DNA of 64,000 bases from Cadophora sp. MPI-SDFR-AT-0126. Its lineage: Eukaryota > Ascomycota > Leotiomycetes > Helotiales > Ploettnerulaceae. The number at the start of each line of letters is the position of its first letter. Within the stretch, counting starts at the first letter, position 1. The translations under genes and the position numbers were made by a program. Location: the NCBI GenBank assembly GCA_020747065.1, contig JAGMVK010000025.1:186001-250000 (forward strand), given 5' to 3'. The notes under the pieces were generated by a model. That model was not told the origin of the DNA, ran no database searches, and was given only the letters and a program-made list of their open reading frames with translations. Shown piece after piece: positions 24,060 to 35,605 of the stretch.

Positions 24060-25829
24060 TCAAGTGAAATAGCGGAAATCTTGATGAGCATCGCCAAGAG
24101 CAGTCACATCGATTTGAGGCCCGCCCTCGACGGAATGAACAATCGCTGCCGCAGCATCCCTTCTCCTGTTCTCTACTTTCAATTTGAAGTGTAGAAAGAG
24201 TGAGACTGGTACGATCAAACCAGTCAGTCCACAGCCGACAGCCGTACCTGTCACGTAATAAGGCCTATTAAGGAGAAATCAGCTTATACAGTCTTCTAAA
24301 TAACAGATATTCAAGAAAGGAGGGGCCATACTTGTCTTCAACTGGGAAAATTGTTGCAGCAACGAAGGAAGAACATTGACCAAAGATGGCCAGAATCGAC
24401 ATCACAACGCCCTTCTTCGTGTCGCCCGCCTGATTGTTGAGCATCCAAGTCATGTTCAACGCAAGTGCTGGGAAGACACCGCAAGCGGCAAACCATATTG
24501 CTGCATAGCGGACCTGTGTGTGAGTCTGGGATGCTAGAAGCCCATAGCCAATGGCGCCGAGGGTCGCAAAGCCAGCAGTCATTGGACCTCGATATCCGAA
24601 TCTGGTAGTTGCAAACGCCGCAGCTATGCAACATATGAATGCCCCGAGATACGGTGGCGCCGTCAAGCCTTGCGCTTTAATACTTGTATACCCCAAGCCT
24701 TGGACGATGCTCGGGAGGAAATTAGACAAGCAGGCGAAAGAGTAGTTGCAGCAGAAGTGATTCAGTGCGTGGCAGTAGCTTTTATAGTCGGTTATGCCGG
24801 CCCAGATCTGTGCTTTGGACAGTTTGCTTTTCGCGGTTGTGTCGATGGTCTGCAATCGCTCCACGGCAATTGTTTTCTCGTCCTCGGTGAGAAACTTGGC
24901 ACTTGAGACATCATCCATGAGATAGTAGTAGACAATTGGCGCGATGAGCACAGTAGGAATACCTTCTGTCCGCCGAATTAGCAATCTTCATTGAACTGTA
25001 ACGGGCGAACTTACCAATGATCAGGATCCATCTCCAAGATGCTATGTCGGACTTGATGTGGGAGATTCCATATGCCATGGTTCCGGCAATACAGTTTGCA
25101 ATAGGGCTCGTCCCCAAGAGAATGGCAAGTCGTACGCCAAGCTCCGAACGTTTGTAAGATAAGGACATGAAGTATGGTACGCCAGCCCCAAAGCCCGCCT
25201 CAAAGAGGCCTACGAACACTCGACATGCAATCATTCCACCTAGATTATGGACAGCCCCACTACACATTGCAGCAGCGCCCCATCTGACCAACGTCAATTA
25301 CTATACCATATCGATATTAGCAAGGAACATACCCAATGCATAGTACAGCGACGTAGATATGAGCAGGAAAGATCTTCCAGCAAAGAACGAGCCATTCGCA
25401 TGTAGTGTAGGTGATGTAGAAGGAGAGAAGTACCCAGGACCACTAGACAGTATGTCAGCGAAATGTACCCAACGAGCTGTACAAGACTTTGGCAAACCTG
25501 AACACTGCTCAGTCCCAGATCAGTCTGAGCTCCTGCGGTTTTTGCATTGCCAATATTGCCTCTATCGAGGTAAGAAAGGATGAATAGGACGCAAAGTAGA
25601 GGCATGAGATAGATATCGAGCTATGCGTTTCCTCAGTCAGCAGTGTTGAAATGCTTCAACTTATTGTCTGTCAAGGGGCTGGATACTTTACCTTGCGGAT
25701 GATCACCTGGCTCAGCCTCTGTCTTCGCTCACGCTCACCGATGATAGACGTCGTCTCCTCGATGTCGCTAGCCTTCTCGCGACTCACATCCTCGATGAAC
25801 ATCTCGTCTTGTTGTTGTTTAGAGTGCAT
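24060..25829 (-). CDS. MFS transporter, anion:cation symporter (Dal5/TNA1-like) family
   Basis: This is a 492-residue protein from six exons: 25829-25692, 25620-25498, 25442-25333, 25283-25015, 24965-24332 and 24264-24060. Introns are 49-71 nt. A hydrophilic N-terminus leads into LDIYLMPLLCVLFILSYLDR, the first helix with the family's YLDRGNIGNAK signature. WVLLSFYITYTTCEW, IGWGAAAMCSGAVHNLGGM, and the motif-rich RVFVGLFEAGFGAGVPYFMS and YKRSELGVRLAI follow. A cytosolic loop with VERLQT joins the second six-helix half, and the C-terminal tail starts LHFKLKVENRRR. The family imports carboxylates such as allantoate, nicotinate, pantothenate and related acids by proton symport. An alternative in-frame ATG lies at 25880, giving 17 more residues; I prefer 25829 because the sequence from there matches the usual short acidic N-terminus. 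It heads a block with a PEP-mutase-type enzyme and an OAC1-like carrier, which favours an organic-acid substrate. Confidence 0.9.
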
Positions 25830-26598
25830 CGTGCAGCTTGGCAATCTAGAGAATGAAGTAGATGGTATTCCTTGAAGCACTTGGTTGAATCTTTGACTAC
25901 TGAGAAGTAGGTTCTATCGTGTGCAGATGGATGGTCTCTTCTTATAGACTGGTGGGTTTGACTGGGAGGGCCATGTTGGGATCACCAACTCCCCATCGAG
26001 TCTGGGGATTCCGCCTCCTTGGCAATCATCTGGGGCCCCGCGTTTTGACTTCGTCTCTAGACCCGCTAGATCAATTCTTGATCCTCTCCGAGTGCATGAG
26101 AGACATTCGGAGATGGACTGGTTGCAGTGGCGTTCAGGAGCTGAAAGCTAGGTCTGCCGCTACTATCCGTGGTCGCTCAAATTCCGCGAAGTGCATTATC
26201 ACGAACATGCCTGGGACGGATACCGCAAAATTTATATTTGCGGGGCAGTTGATAAGAGTTCGATCGAAGCCGCGCTCGAACGAATAAAGTCGGGAGAAGT
26301 GTAAAACATAATGGGCTGTCTTGGCATTCCGTGCTATCAGACCACAGAGCTCGGCATATCAACACTTTCTCCGTCCTACTCCAATATAATTTGGAGCTTA
26401 CGATGGAGTAATTGCATTATAATGAAAATTGAGTTCGTTCGAAGACTCCACGAGAAGGCAGTAGATATTCATACAGCAAGAAGACGAAGAGTGCCAGGTT
26501 ACAACAGAGATGGCTCATGGGGAAGACGATGATGATAATGATTTATATTGGTTCCGCCAAGGTCCTGACTTTACTAAGCTTACAGAAAACTATGTGTA
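25830..26598. other. intergenic between MFS and PEP-mutase-type genes
   Basis: Upstream region of the MFS gene and 3' side of the next minus-strand gene. No further gene seen; short plus-strand frames here are antisense noise. Confidence 0.5.
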
Positions 26599-27781
26599 CT
26601 AGTCCCACTGATGCCCATTGCTACCGCTCGTTGATCCCTCATATTGGTACTTCTCTTCCATCTTGTAGTACTTACCGAACCCAACGCCTTCGCACACCTC
26701 GTCGTAACTCAGGATAACTGGTGGTTTACCAACCGTAAACGATGCCTTGATATTCTCAAGTGTCTCTCTGATGCTCTTGAGCTTCGCTGCCACAAGGGTC
26801 CATGGATAAGCCACTGCGGAGTACCCTAGACCAGCAAGTTCGCTTGCTGAGATGTTCTCAGTCTTCCCGCCTTCGATGATGTTTGCAAGGCAAGGAAAGT
26901 CAAGATCCTTCCGCATTTTTTCCATTGTTGCACGGTCTGGTAAAGCTTCGACAAAGACACAATCGACACCAATCTCTTTGAACTTGCGAGCTCGTGTGAG
27001 GGCCTCATCATAGCCAAGAATTAAACTATCGGTTCGAGCAAGGATCCAAATGTCCAAACCCTCGTTTCTGGCGTCTACTGCAGCTTGAATTCTAGCATAT
27101 GCCTCGCTTCGTGATACAACAGACTTTCCTTTGGTGTGTCCACATCCTGAGGGAGAGGGCATTGTTATCATCGATACATGGAAGGAGGGGAGGAGCAGAT
27201 GCTGGAAGGGTGGGAGGGGCAAAACTAACGCTTCGGCCATGTTTGATCCTCAATCATGATGCCCGCTGCTCCAGCTGCTGCGAATCTAGTTGCAATCTCA
27301 GTAACTCCTTTCAAGTATCTGCGATATATGGAATAATATACCCCTCAACAGTTCGCCGAACGTTCATGGGACTGCCATATCCGGTGTCGCCATCCGCGAT
27401 TACTGGAATGCTGACCTGTCTAACAGTTTCCTGGATTTTTGCAGCCATCTCTTGGAAGGCAATATAGCCTGTGTCGGGCAAACCAAAGGCAGAAGCAACA
27501 GCATACCCTGCAAGGAATACCACCGGAAAACCGGCTTCTTCCACGAGTCGAGAGCTCAGGGCATCGTAGCTGCATACGTGAGCAACAATTTTGGACGTAT
27601 CGTTGTGTGCTTCTTTGATCAAAGTCCGCAGTCGCGCTGCCTGGATGGATGGAATCCTCCCGCGAACGTTGGAAATCTTGAGATTCAGATCCTGTGCTTC
27701 ATTCCCCTTGAAGACAGTCTTGACTCCTTCGGTTTCGAAACTATAAGGGTATGGCACGGTGTTGACGATTGATTTCGACAT
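26599..27781 (-). CDS. PEP mutase/isocitrate lyase superfamily enzyme
   Basis: This is a 347-residue protein from exons 27781-27342, 27285-27230 and 27146-26599 (introns 56 and 83 nt). Visible motifs: VAHVCSYDALSSRLVEEAGF near residue 66-85, FLAGYAVASAFGLPD, the Mg-binding IPVIADGDTGYGSP around 126-138, and IMIEDQTWPKRCGHTKGK around 156-173. The last contains the K-[KR]-C-G-H catalytic loop found in lyases of this superfamily (isocitrate, methylisocitrate and dimethylmalate lyases) but replaced in true PEP mutases. ARTDSLI, IGVDCVFVEALP, and PCLANIIEGG follow. I therefore predict a C-C lyase or hydrolase acting on a small 2-oxo or hydroxy dicarboxylate, not C-P bond formation. It is divergent from a Dal81-like regulator (542-bp shared promoter) and lies between a carboxylate-type MFS transporter and an OAC1-like carrier. 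The true substrate (dimethylmalate, methylisocitrate, oxaloacetate) is open. Confidence 0.9.
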
Positions 27782-28323
27782 TTTCTGAGCTTGAATTCTG
27801 GGGAACGATGAAAGTGTTTTGGTGAAGGGGAGGGAAGCGGGATGCAGGAGAATAACAACAACAAAATACCGTTCACGAGCCGTTCTACTGCAGAAAAGAG
27901 GTATTTAATATATGATTGAGGGCCACAATTTTCTCGATTCGTACTCTTGTGCCGAACCCGATATCGGTGCTTTGAAAGCGATTTGCTCAGCCAGATGGTA
28001 CTTGTACATGCGGCAAAGGACGGCATTTGTTCTGGTATTGTTTTATGGCCTCACGGCTTCTTGTACTGAGATACTGCGACCCACACAGATAACGGGAACC
28101 CCAGATTCTGGTTGGAGGCTTATCAAATACCCCGCAGTAAGTGAGCCACTTAAGCGATCCCAACTACCACTTCCAGTGCCCACCTTTCCAAAGTCTGCAC
28201 CTGCATCCCCCTCACACCATATATCTGTATAGATCTGTCATTACTAGAATCTGATCTTTTTGGAATCCACGGAAATCCTCGGCACTCCGACTGAGTGAAC
28301 AGTAAACCAGATATCAAAGAACA
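27782..28323. promoter_or_regulatory. shared divergent promoter: lyase-type enzyme and Zn2Cys6 regulator
   Basis: 542 bases separate the two start codons, which face away from each other. This is the common layout for a fungal pathway gene and its own regulator. Several CGG/CCG triplets occur, but I see no clear symmetrical pair and name no operator. Confidence 0.4.
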
Positions 28324-30928
28324 ATGGCAAATACCGAATTGCCGCCAACATCCGCAACTCCTTACTCGAATGAACGGATACCTGAGGACGCTTCGACATC
28401 TATTACCGAGAAAGCTTATATGCGGACGTATGTTGCCTGCGTGAATTGCCGTGCGAGAAAAGTCAAGTGCATCATTGGAGCACTGCCTCCATGTGCAAAA
28501 TGCCAACGGGAGCACCGCGAATGTGTATTCGATGACCAGAAAAGGTCACACAAAAGATCACACAAACGAAGAAAGCCTCCGGTCTGGTCTGATTCCCAAG
28601 CAAACTCTGGTGGCAGCCCAGATGGAGCGTCTAAAGATGTTGAACCTCAATCGCGAGGCGCCGAATCTAGCACAGATCAAGAATCCTACATTACACCAAG
28701 CGATACTAACACAGCGGCAATCACAGAAGTACCTGCGAAAAATGGGGTTGACATCGGCAGACAGGCAGTCCAAACTTTTACTGATAAAGTCATTCGCGCT
28801 GTGGTAGCAAAACCTGGTGATGCTCTGAACTTACTCTTCGATGCCAGTCAGCCTATGGAGCAACATCCGACCTTCAGTCGCAGAGATCATGACTTGCAGT
28901 GTTCAGAAAATGTCGAGGAATGTAGCCAACAAGCCTCAAACTCAGCAATCTCGAGGGAAAGTGCATACCAGCACTTTGAGGTTCCAGTCTCTACCCCAGG
29001 GCTGACACCAGCTGTGTCAATTTTGTCCTGGCCTACAGATGATGTTATGGATGTCTGGGATAAATGTCGATTTGTACGGCAAGGTTGGTTCACGTCTCAG
29101 GAGGCTGTTACTTACATTGATCTGTTAGTATGCCATAAGTCTCGATAAGGAGCATGGTCTGCTGACACTTCAAGGTTTTACAAGAATATGGCACATTGGT
29201 CACCGATTCTGCCAGACTTATATCGTTATCATCATAACCACCATCGACTGATCGCAGAAGAGCCTGTTCTTTGCACAACAATTCTCATGATTTCTTCGAG
29301 ATACCATACACTCCCTGGAGTCGGTGGGAACTCAAGAGGCTACCATATTCACCACAGATTATGGCACCACTGCGAGCATTTGATAAATCGAATTGTTTTG
29401 GGCCAAGAAAAATATTCGACTGCAAAGACCAGAACGCTGGGATCGATTGAGGCGCTGCTTCTAATCTCGGAGTGGCATCCACGAGCAATATTATTTCCAC
29501 CTGAGACTGATGGATGGGATGCACAGTTGCTGTCTACAGAGATCGATGCACGCCATCGCTCAGTGGCCCAAGATGATTCTCCCCCTGTCAGATGGCGGGA
29601 AGATGTTTTTTTGCCTACTTCGCGATCAGAATCAATGTCATGGATGTTAGCCAGTGCAGCACTAAGCCTTGCATATCAACTAGGGGTCTTTACAGATGAT
29701 GGAACCGTGACATCTCAGTCGAGTAATTCCAACAACTCAATCACCTCACAACATTCTCGAATACGAAAATTGCTCTATGTCTATGTCAACCAAATATCAG
29801 CACGTCTGGGCTGCCCTTCTATGCTGCCTCAGAATATCACGTACCTGGCATCGGAAGCAATTGGACCCCTATCAACAACGGCTCCCGAGTATCACTGGGC
29901 TATTTTCATGGAACATTGGATCGACATCACCAGAATGATGAAGACTGCCTTTGATATGTTTTTCGCATCTGCAACTTTCACCAAGCAGCTTCTGTTAAGT
30001 GGCCGCTACGTTTCTCTCTTGCAGCACTTTTCACCATCACTCGACAGGTGGTTTGAGAAGTTCACAAAGTTTCCTAGTGAGTCCAGCGACTGATTCTGTG
30101 CGGTTGCTTTCAAACATCTGAGGAGTCCATCCCACTCATCTGTGCTGGCAACGGCAGAGCGAAGCACCCTCTAGAAGGAATTAGAGACTAACCTCAAGTG
30201 GCATAGATTTCCCTAAACCATTTGAGGATATTCTGTTCATCGAATATCACTACATCAAAGCCTACACGAACTCGCTAGCAGTCCAGGCCGTTGTAGAACG
30301 TGCCCTATCGCGTGGAGCCGACAGGTTAGGAGGAGATCACGACGATATTTTATCCCGATCAATGGATCCTCAAGACTACAGGTTCATCAACGAAGTAGTG
30401 GCCAGCAGTCGTCAGATCCTCCAGAAAGGAATCGCACTGGTCCGGTCCGAAAGTCTGAAATTCATGCCCATGCGTGTCCTCCTCCGCATTACATCTGCTT
30501 CACTCTTCCTACTGAAGGCAATCAGCATCGGTGGCCCAAGTATAGATCTCCAAGTATCCTTGAAGATACTAGATGAAAGTGATGCTGCACTCCGAGCTAC
30601 GCCTATCGATGACATGGATCTTGCATCCCGATATGCTACATTAATTGAGAGGCACGTCACACGATTTCGGCACAACTTCACGAGTTCTCGGCAACCAGAT
30701 CTCCCACAGGGCTTTTCCTCTGGGCAGCCAGCTTTGGGCATGGAACCGACTTCATCATTCATCGAGAGACAATCTACGCACCGTAATGACGCGAGCTCCA
30801 TGGCGGGTTCATCTGCTCAATTTGACGCCGCTCCGTCTTTCGACACACAGATGTTTGCGGGATTCGAAGACTGGAGCGCTCAACCCTTTGATCCATCCCT
30901 GGCTCCGTTCTCCACAAACGGCAATTAA
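28324..30928 (+). CDS. Zn2Cys6 transcription factor, Dal81/UgaY-like
   Basis: This is an 807-residue regulator from exons 28324-29123, 29175-30076 and 30207-30928 (introns 51 and 130 nt). The zinc cluster is complete: Cys 39, 42, 49, 57, 60 and 67 in CVNCRARKVKC...PPCAKCQREHREC, followed by a basic stretch (KRSHKRSHKRRK) that looks like a nuclear signal. The middle homology region starts across intron 1 (YIDL-FYKNMAHWSPILPDLY), with CTTILMISSRYHTLPG and YHIHHRLWHHC. This phrasing is characteristic of the Dal81/Uga35/UgaY group, which acts in use of nitrogen compounds such as GABA, urea and allantoin. The C-terminus is Ser/Pro/Phe-rich and acidic, a likely activation region. Intron 2 gives KFP-NFPKPFEDILFIEYHY. 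It is intact and divergent from the lyase-type enzyme, so it may control that block. The subfamily call is by resemblance, not tree. Confidence 0.85.
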
Positions 30929-31763
30929 ATTTTCGTTGGCTTCGATGCGGAGTCTTTAGACTTTCTATGGAACATACCCGATTGGGAGGTTTGAAGCTCT
31001 CTCGCGCAGGTTAGACATAGCCAAAGTTTCCTACCAAATGCCAGACCACCGGCTATGACAGACAGCGTTCACATGTGTTCATGGTACGGAACAGTAATCA
31101 AACTGCTTCAAGCTATGTGAATATCGCTACTTTGAATGCATTCTGGCGCATAGATATCCCAAAATACTACTTAGATCCAGGCTGAGCCGCCGTTGATACT
31201 CACGTCCCGCAAGGCAACATTTCCCAAAATCTGGAGATCACCAATATTGGAGCACTGAAACTTCCGAGAACAGACCTCCGAGACATGGTCACTGAATGCT
31301 AGCCAGCCTGGCTCATGAAAATGCTCCACCCCCGCATCTCGCGCCTCGCCCCTCACTATTGACCTTGTACACCACATGCAACCACGGATAGTCGCGGGCC
31401 TTGGCAAGAATCCCTCGGGATGTAAGGGCCAAAACCAGTTCCTTGTCAATATGTCACTTCTACATTTCTCTGAGCCTTTCTCTCCGCGTTTCGGAAACTG
31501 TAAACTCTGCCGCGAATGCGGCATAGTTGCATCAAGAAGATGGCTCGGCTTGCTTCGTGGTCAAACAGTGCTAACCGATATTGACCCGACCCGGACCCCG
31601 GGATGGAGAAGAAACTCAACGTCAACAATACCAATTTTTAAATCGCCAGATGTTTGCCCACAGTCGCAGTTTACCTAACTTCCTGCAGAAAAGCATTCTT
31701 TATTGAGATCTCCTCAAACACCTGCATAACCCTTTCAGAAACATCTACACATAAGTAGTGACA
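30929..31763. other. intergenic
   Basis: No gene supported. A 117-codon minus-strand frame (31524-31171) has no recognisable domain and I do not call it. Confidence 0.45.
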
Positions 31764-32387
31764 ATGGCTGGCGAGCAAAGCTGGGGAGGAATTATCAGCA
31801 CTTTCGACGACTGTGTTCTTCTTCTTGACAGCAGTGAGTTCAAAATTCAACAAATCCCTGCTACAAACCAACATCTATGCACAAGACTAATGACAAGCGA
31901 TGTAGACATCACTGCACCATGGACTTCTCAGGGCTCCTTCGATGCAACTCTTGTCTGCCCTAACCAATTGACACTGGAGCAGCACTGTACGAAGAGCAAG
32001 AATGAAGAGGCGGAATTTCCACAGAGTCCATCAGATTCTGGTTGGGAGACAATATATGATTCGGAGATTGATGGTAGTCATCCAGCTCTCATTCGAGATA
32101 TAGCAAATTACTGAAATTCTGTTCCAGAACTGGAGGATCTGTCTACACCACTTTATGACAATGATGATATTGATGAGTCTGAAAGAGAATGCGAGAAGTG
32201 GGAGGAGTTCTTGGAGGATGTGGATGTGTCTGGCCGTGGAGTCCATGAGGATACCCCGAATGCCGAGAGGATTCTAGTAGCGAAGAATGGCTCAGCAGTT
32301 CCTAATGGAAATAGGTGGGAGGATAGCGTCCCAGTAGAGCCTTTCGAGGTTGTCAATTTAGTGGCGAAACAGAATCAGGAAGAATAG
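31764..32387 (+). CDS. small acidic protein of unknown function
   Basis: This is a 165-residue protein assembled from three exons: 31764-31833, 31906-32073 and 32128-32387. The first exon gives MAGEQSWGGIISTFDDCVLLLDS, which joins NITAPWTSQGSFDATLVC; the second ends WETIYDSEID and joins ELEDLSTPLYDNDDIDESE. Both introns (72 and 54 nt) have GTGAGT or GTAGTC donors and YAG acceptors, and splicing removes all stops. The rest is strongly acidic (ECEKWEEFLEDVDV) and ends FEVVNLVAKQNQEE. It has no signal peptide, membrane segment or known domain. Unspliced reading stops after 118 codons, so a simple frame search hides the last third. It lies between the Dal81-like regulator and the OAC1-like carrier, convergent with the latter. 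I do not recognise the family. Confidence 0.6.
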
Positions 32388-32606
32388 CTAATGATTGGAA
32401 AGTTCGAGACTGATGTTTCATGACTGAAATGGGGAAAGTTTCGTGAATGCCTAGAATGGTATCTGTAGGGCTTGCCGTACAAGATGCCCCCAAATATTGG
32501 CACAAAGTGATCTTGTAAAACCAAGGTCTGTTGGGTCATGGAATCCTTGACGCATCTCTGTCTCAAATATATCCAAGATACCACGTTCAGTTTCCTCGAT
32601 GAATCG

Positions 32607-33707
32607 TCACACAATATTCGTCTTCTTCTTTTCCAATGTCTTCACGACCGTAATAGCTTGCTCAGCAATCGTGAGGGTGAGGATAGTATGCGGCAGTATC
32701 CTCGCGAGATGCGGCAGAAACCCCTTGTAACAAGCCAGCAAACCCTCTGTAGAAATCGTCTTTGCCAAACAGTCGAGAATACCACGGTACAACGTTCCAT
32801 TCTGATTATACATTCTCGCCATGACGGTATCTTAGGTTCAGTCAGTATAGTTGTAGCAGGTCATATCGGACCCCCAATGGCGGAAGGATATATCATACTC
32901 ACCGACAGGATGCATCAGGCAACAAACAGCACAACCGCTAATGGAACTACTAATCAAATACAGGACCGTTCCCTCTCTCATGTTCGTTCGCTCGATCAAA
33001 ACTCTTTTGGCAGCATAATAGCAAGGCAGCTGTGCGGAGCTGCCAACTCCTGTACGCACGATCGCCGCATCGCAACCACGGTATAGACCCTTAATCCCCT
33101 CTGACCTGTATATTCCCTTCAAAGCACTCCAAGTGTTTGTATAGACATGTTGCGTGCCCATGGGTACCGCTCTAGAATACGTCTGCATTCTGGTTTTAAC
33201 GAGGAAGAAGGGACTGCCAAGCACAGCTCCAATGATTCCAGATAGAGCCCCGGAGAGGACGTTCATGCCGAAATTCTGTTTATTTGCATCGGAATAGAGG
33301 GTCGAGGTGAGATTCGATCGAATGGGTTCGTAAAAGCCTATGCGGCTGCCGTTGAGAAGGAGTTGGTACGCTGAACCTGCGCCAAAGCCACTGTATACCC
33401 CACGGATCCCTTCGTTGCACAGAATGACTTTGAGACCATGGATAGGGCCATTGTATATTATTATCTGAGAGGATTTCCTCAGAAGCTCGCCTTGAAGCTG
33501 CATGCTACACAAAATCAGCGAACTTGTGTCTTGGGCTTCGGGGAGGAGGCGTGTTTTCGTCCTACCGGATTTTGACCGTCTCAAAGGGATGGCTGGCAAT
33601 TACAGCTCCGCATCCTGCGACTCCGCCTGCGGCAAATACACTGTTATCAGTCAGTGCGAGCTTCAACGGTTCAACGGATCAAATTCTCACCCTGGAATTG
33701 ACGACAT
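32607..33707 (-). CDS. mitochondrial carrier, OAC1-like (oxaloacetate/sulfate type)
   Basis: This is a 305-residue protein from four exons: 33707-33691 (17 nt only), 33640-33566, 33504-32903 and 32830-32607. Splicing gives MSSIPG-VFAAGGVAGCGAVI. The second junction gives SHPFETVKIR-MQLQGELL and the last MHPV-DTVMARMYNQ. The three carrier repeats each show the P-x-x-x-x-[KR] signature: SHPFETVKIR, then GSPFFLVKTRMQ where the acidic residue is replaced as in OAC1-type carriers, then HPVDTVMARM. Six membrane segments are present, with typical GLYRG and GVYSGF linkers. Yeast Oac1 exchanges oxaloacetate, sulfate, malonate and 2-isopropylmalate across the inner mitochondrial membrane. The start was chosen because the ATG at 33707 is the only one giving an in-frame join to the first repeat, with a good branch site (CTGAC) before the acceptor. 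It lies in the same block as an organic-acid-type transporter and a lyase-family enzyme. Confidence 0.88.
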
Positions 33708-34510
33708 AAGTAAATTCGTGGATGGGAGAAAGAGCTGCCGACAAAGGGTACACTAATATTTCAGTTGCCCAGATTCTCAGATTCTGTTGAATAAATAGAC
33801 AAACAAAAACATAGCTCACTTACTCGAATTTCGAGACTTCCAATAAACCCGAGTGCAGTTTTCGTAGACTTTACAGCGGCTTTGTTGATCTTGAATGCCG
33901 CGCTTAGCCGAAAACTCAAGGGGTTTCTCGGCTAATACAAAGCCGAAGGAGAAGATACAGTACTTTGAAGACCTAAAGGCGGAAAAGCAATGGTTTATGC
34001 GTCGTTGAAATCATTCTGACCAGGAGCAGTGACGGAAAGCTTCTAGATCGTGGAAAGAGAATTCTTATGCTCCTTTGAAAGGGAGATTCGACCGTTCGAA
34101 AGCTTCTTGGACGGCCACAATGTACCTCTCGCGTTGTGGATCACAGCCCGCGTTCCGACCGGATAATTTCCTGGTTGCCGCAAGTCTTGTTGCTGAGAGT
34201 GAGCGTAACTATAACATTATACCCATTATCCCAATCATTGAGTCGCAATATCCTGAAACTTTGTTCTTAGGAATCCAGGTGCAGTGAACGGAACTTAACT
34301 TACAACGATTCTATCTTGATAGAACACCGCACTTCTGATCCCCATCCAGTAGGATGAGAATTTGGATAAGCGTGGCTCTCATCGCAAAATATCGACAGTG
34401 TACGTACAGGTCATATGATGCCAAAATTAGGGCTCGAGGTGCTACCAATCTCTAATCATAGCTCGTGCAATTGACGAAAGTCCAATTAGGACGCAGCAAT
34501 AATTATGCAG
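33708..34510. other. intergenic, no supported gene
   Basis: Upstream of the carrier, a GTAAGT donor and an ACAG acceptor (about 33822 to 33780, minus strand) could outline a 5'-leader intron. Nothing else is recognised. Confidence 0.4.
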
Positions 34511-35605
34511 CTACTGTGACAGGTCCTTTCTAGCCTGCAAAGTAAGGTTCACAATCTCAACCACCATATGCTCCGATTCATCCTGCAGAAATCTTCCAAA
34601 CTCCTCTCTATCCGCCTGACTGGCACCCTCCCAGGCCGGATACCAAACCGCAGAGTAGATTTCGATGCCCGCCTGGCCCGCCTCCGCTACCTCCGTCGCA
34701 CTCAAGTCCCGGGCCGCAATATGCAGGACACCAAACGTCGTCCCATCCGCCAATTGCTTCAACCCAGCTCTCTGAAGAGGAAGTAAGAATTGCGGACCCT
34801 GGTCCCAAGACGCCGGATACTGAATGTTGTCAAAGCTTGGCACAGCATAAGACGGGATATTGAAATGCGTTCTCAGCATCCCAATCGTGGAGGTTACACC
34901 ACCCCAACCTTCCAAGATCTCGGAATGCGTATCTGTCGCGTTGCTAGGCGTGGACTTGTAGTAATGCTCGGGGTTTCCATGGAGGTTCGCGGCGTCCGCA
35001 TAAGGCGACAGAGTCCAGCCGGCGAATTGGATCGCTGTGAGCGTCAGATTGAAGTACGCCTTGACTGACGCGCGAGCTGCGATCCAGGAAGACATGTTCT
35101 TGTCTGATTCTTGCACGACTTTGGCCCAGAATTTGTCGGCCTTGGTGATGTCGTCGGACAGAAGGTCGAAGAAGATGCGTTCGTTTTGAGATTTCTCGAT
35201 GATGCAGTCCTTGAGAGCATAGGTCGCGTTGCGTTTATCGGCGACCTTCTCGTCGGCGGCGACAGCGCATTGCTCTCCAAAACTGGTACCTTTGATGCGG
35301 TCATAGGCAATGCACGCGGCTGTTTTCTCGTAGGAGTCCTTGATATCGGTGGTCAATGGTTCGCTGGAACCAAGGAGACGGACTGAACAACAGTTAGCAC
35401 TGAAATAGGCAAAAATCTCTGGTTTGGGATTTCCAAATCTGAAAAGTAGTCCCAATCCATATCTCTAAATGTTTTTCTAGATCATTGAGTGTAACAGGTG
35501 AATTTTGTACGTACCTTCGAAGTCGACAGCTGGGGAACCATGGGTCTCGATTCCTGCCGCAACGGCCAGAAGACCAAAGGCCAAGACGAGAAAATGGAAT
35601 TGCAT
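34511..35605 (-). CDS. secreted protein of unknown family
   Basis: This is a 320-residue protein from exons 35605-35515 and 35382-34511 (132-nt intron). It begins with a signal peptide (MQFHFLVLAFGLLAVAAG), and the junction reads AVDFE-VRLLGSSEP. The mature chain has only four Cys, clustered in CIAYDRIKG, GEQCAV and KDCIIE near its start and probably forming disulfides. The rest is a helix-rich, Asp/Glu/Lys-containing chain with FWAKVVQESDKNMSSW, LTAIQFAGWTLSP, FNIPSYAVPSFDNIQYP and a C-terminal EHMVVEIVNLTLQARKDL. There is no GPI signal or repeat. I do not recognise a catalytic motif. The clean signal peptide, conserved-looking exon and well-behaved intron indicate a real secreted protein; candidate roles (surface enzyme, effector) are guesses. 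Confidence 0.75.

Noticed and set aside
27318..27341. apparent 23-base mini-intron in the lyase-family gene
   Set aside because: A normal 56-base intron (27341-27286) using a downstream CTAG acceptor joins VEG to FAAAGAAGI, the family-typical sequence, so no tiny intron is needed.
33600..33690. first acceptor considered (GCCGCAG) for exon 2 of the mitochondrial carrier
   Set aside because: It loses the frame from the only available ATG; the acceptor GATAACAG at 33641 has a CTGAC branch site and keeps the frame.
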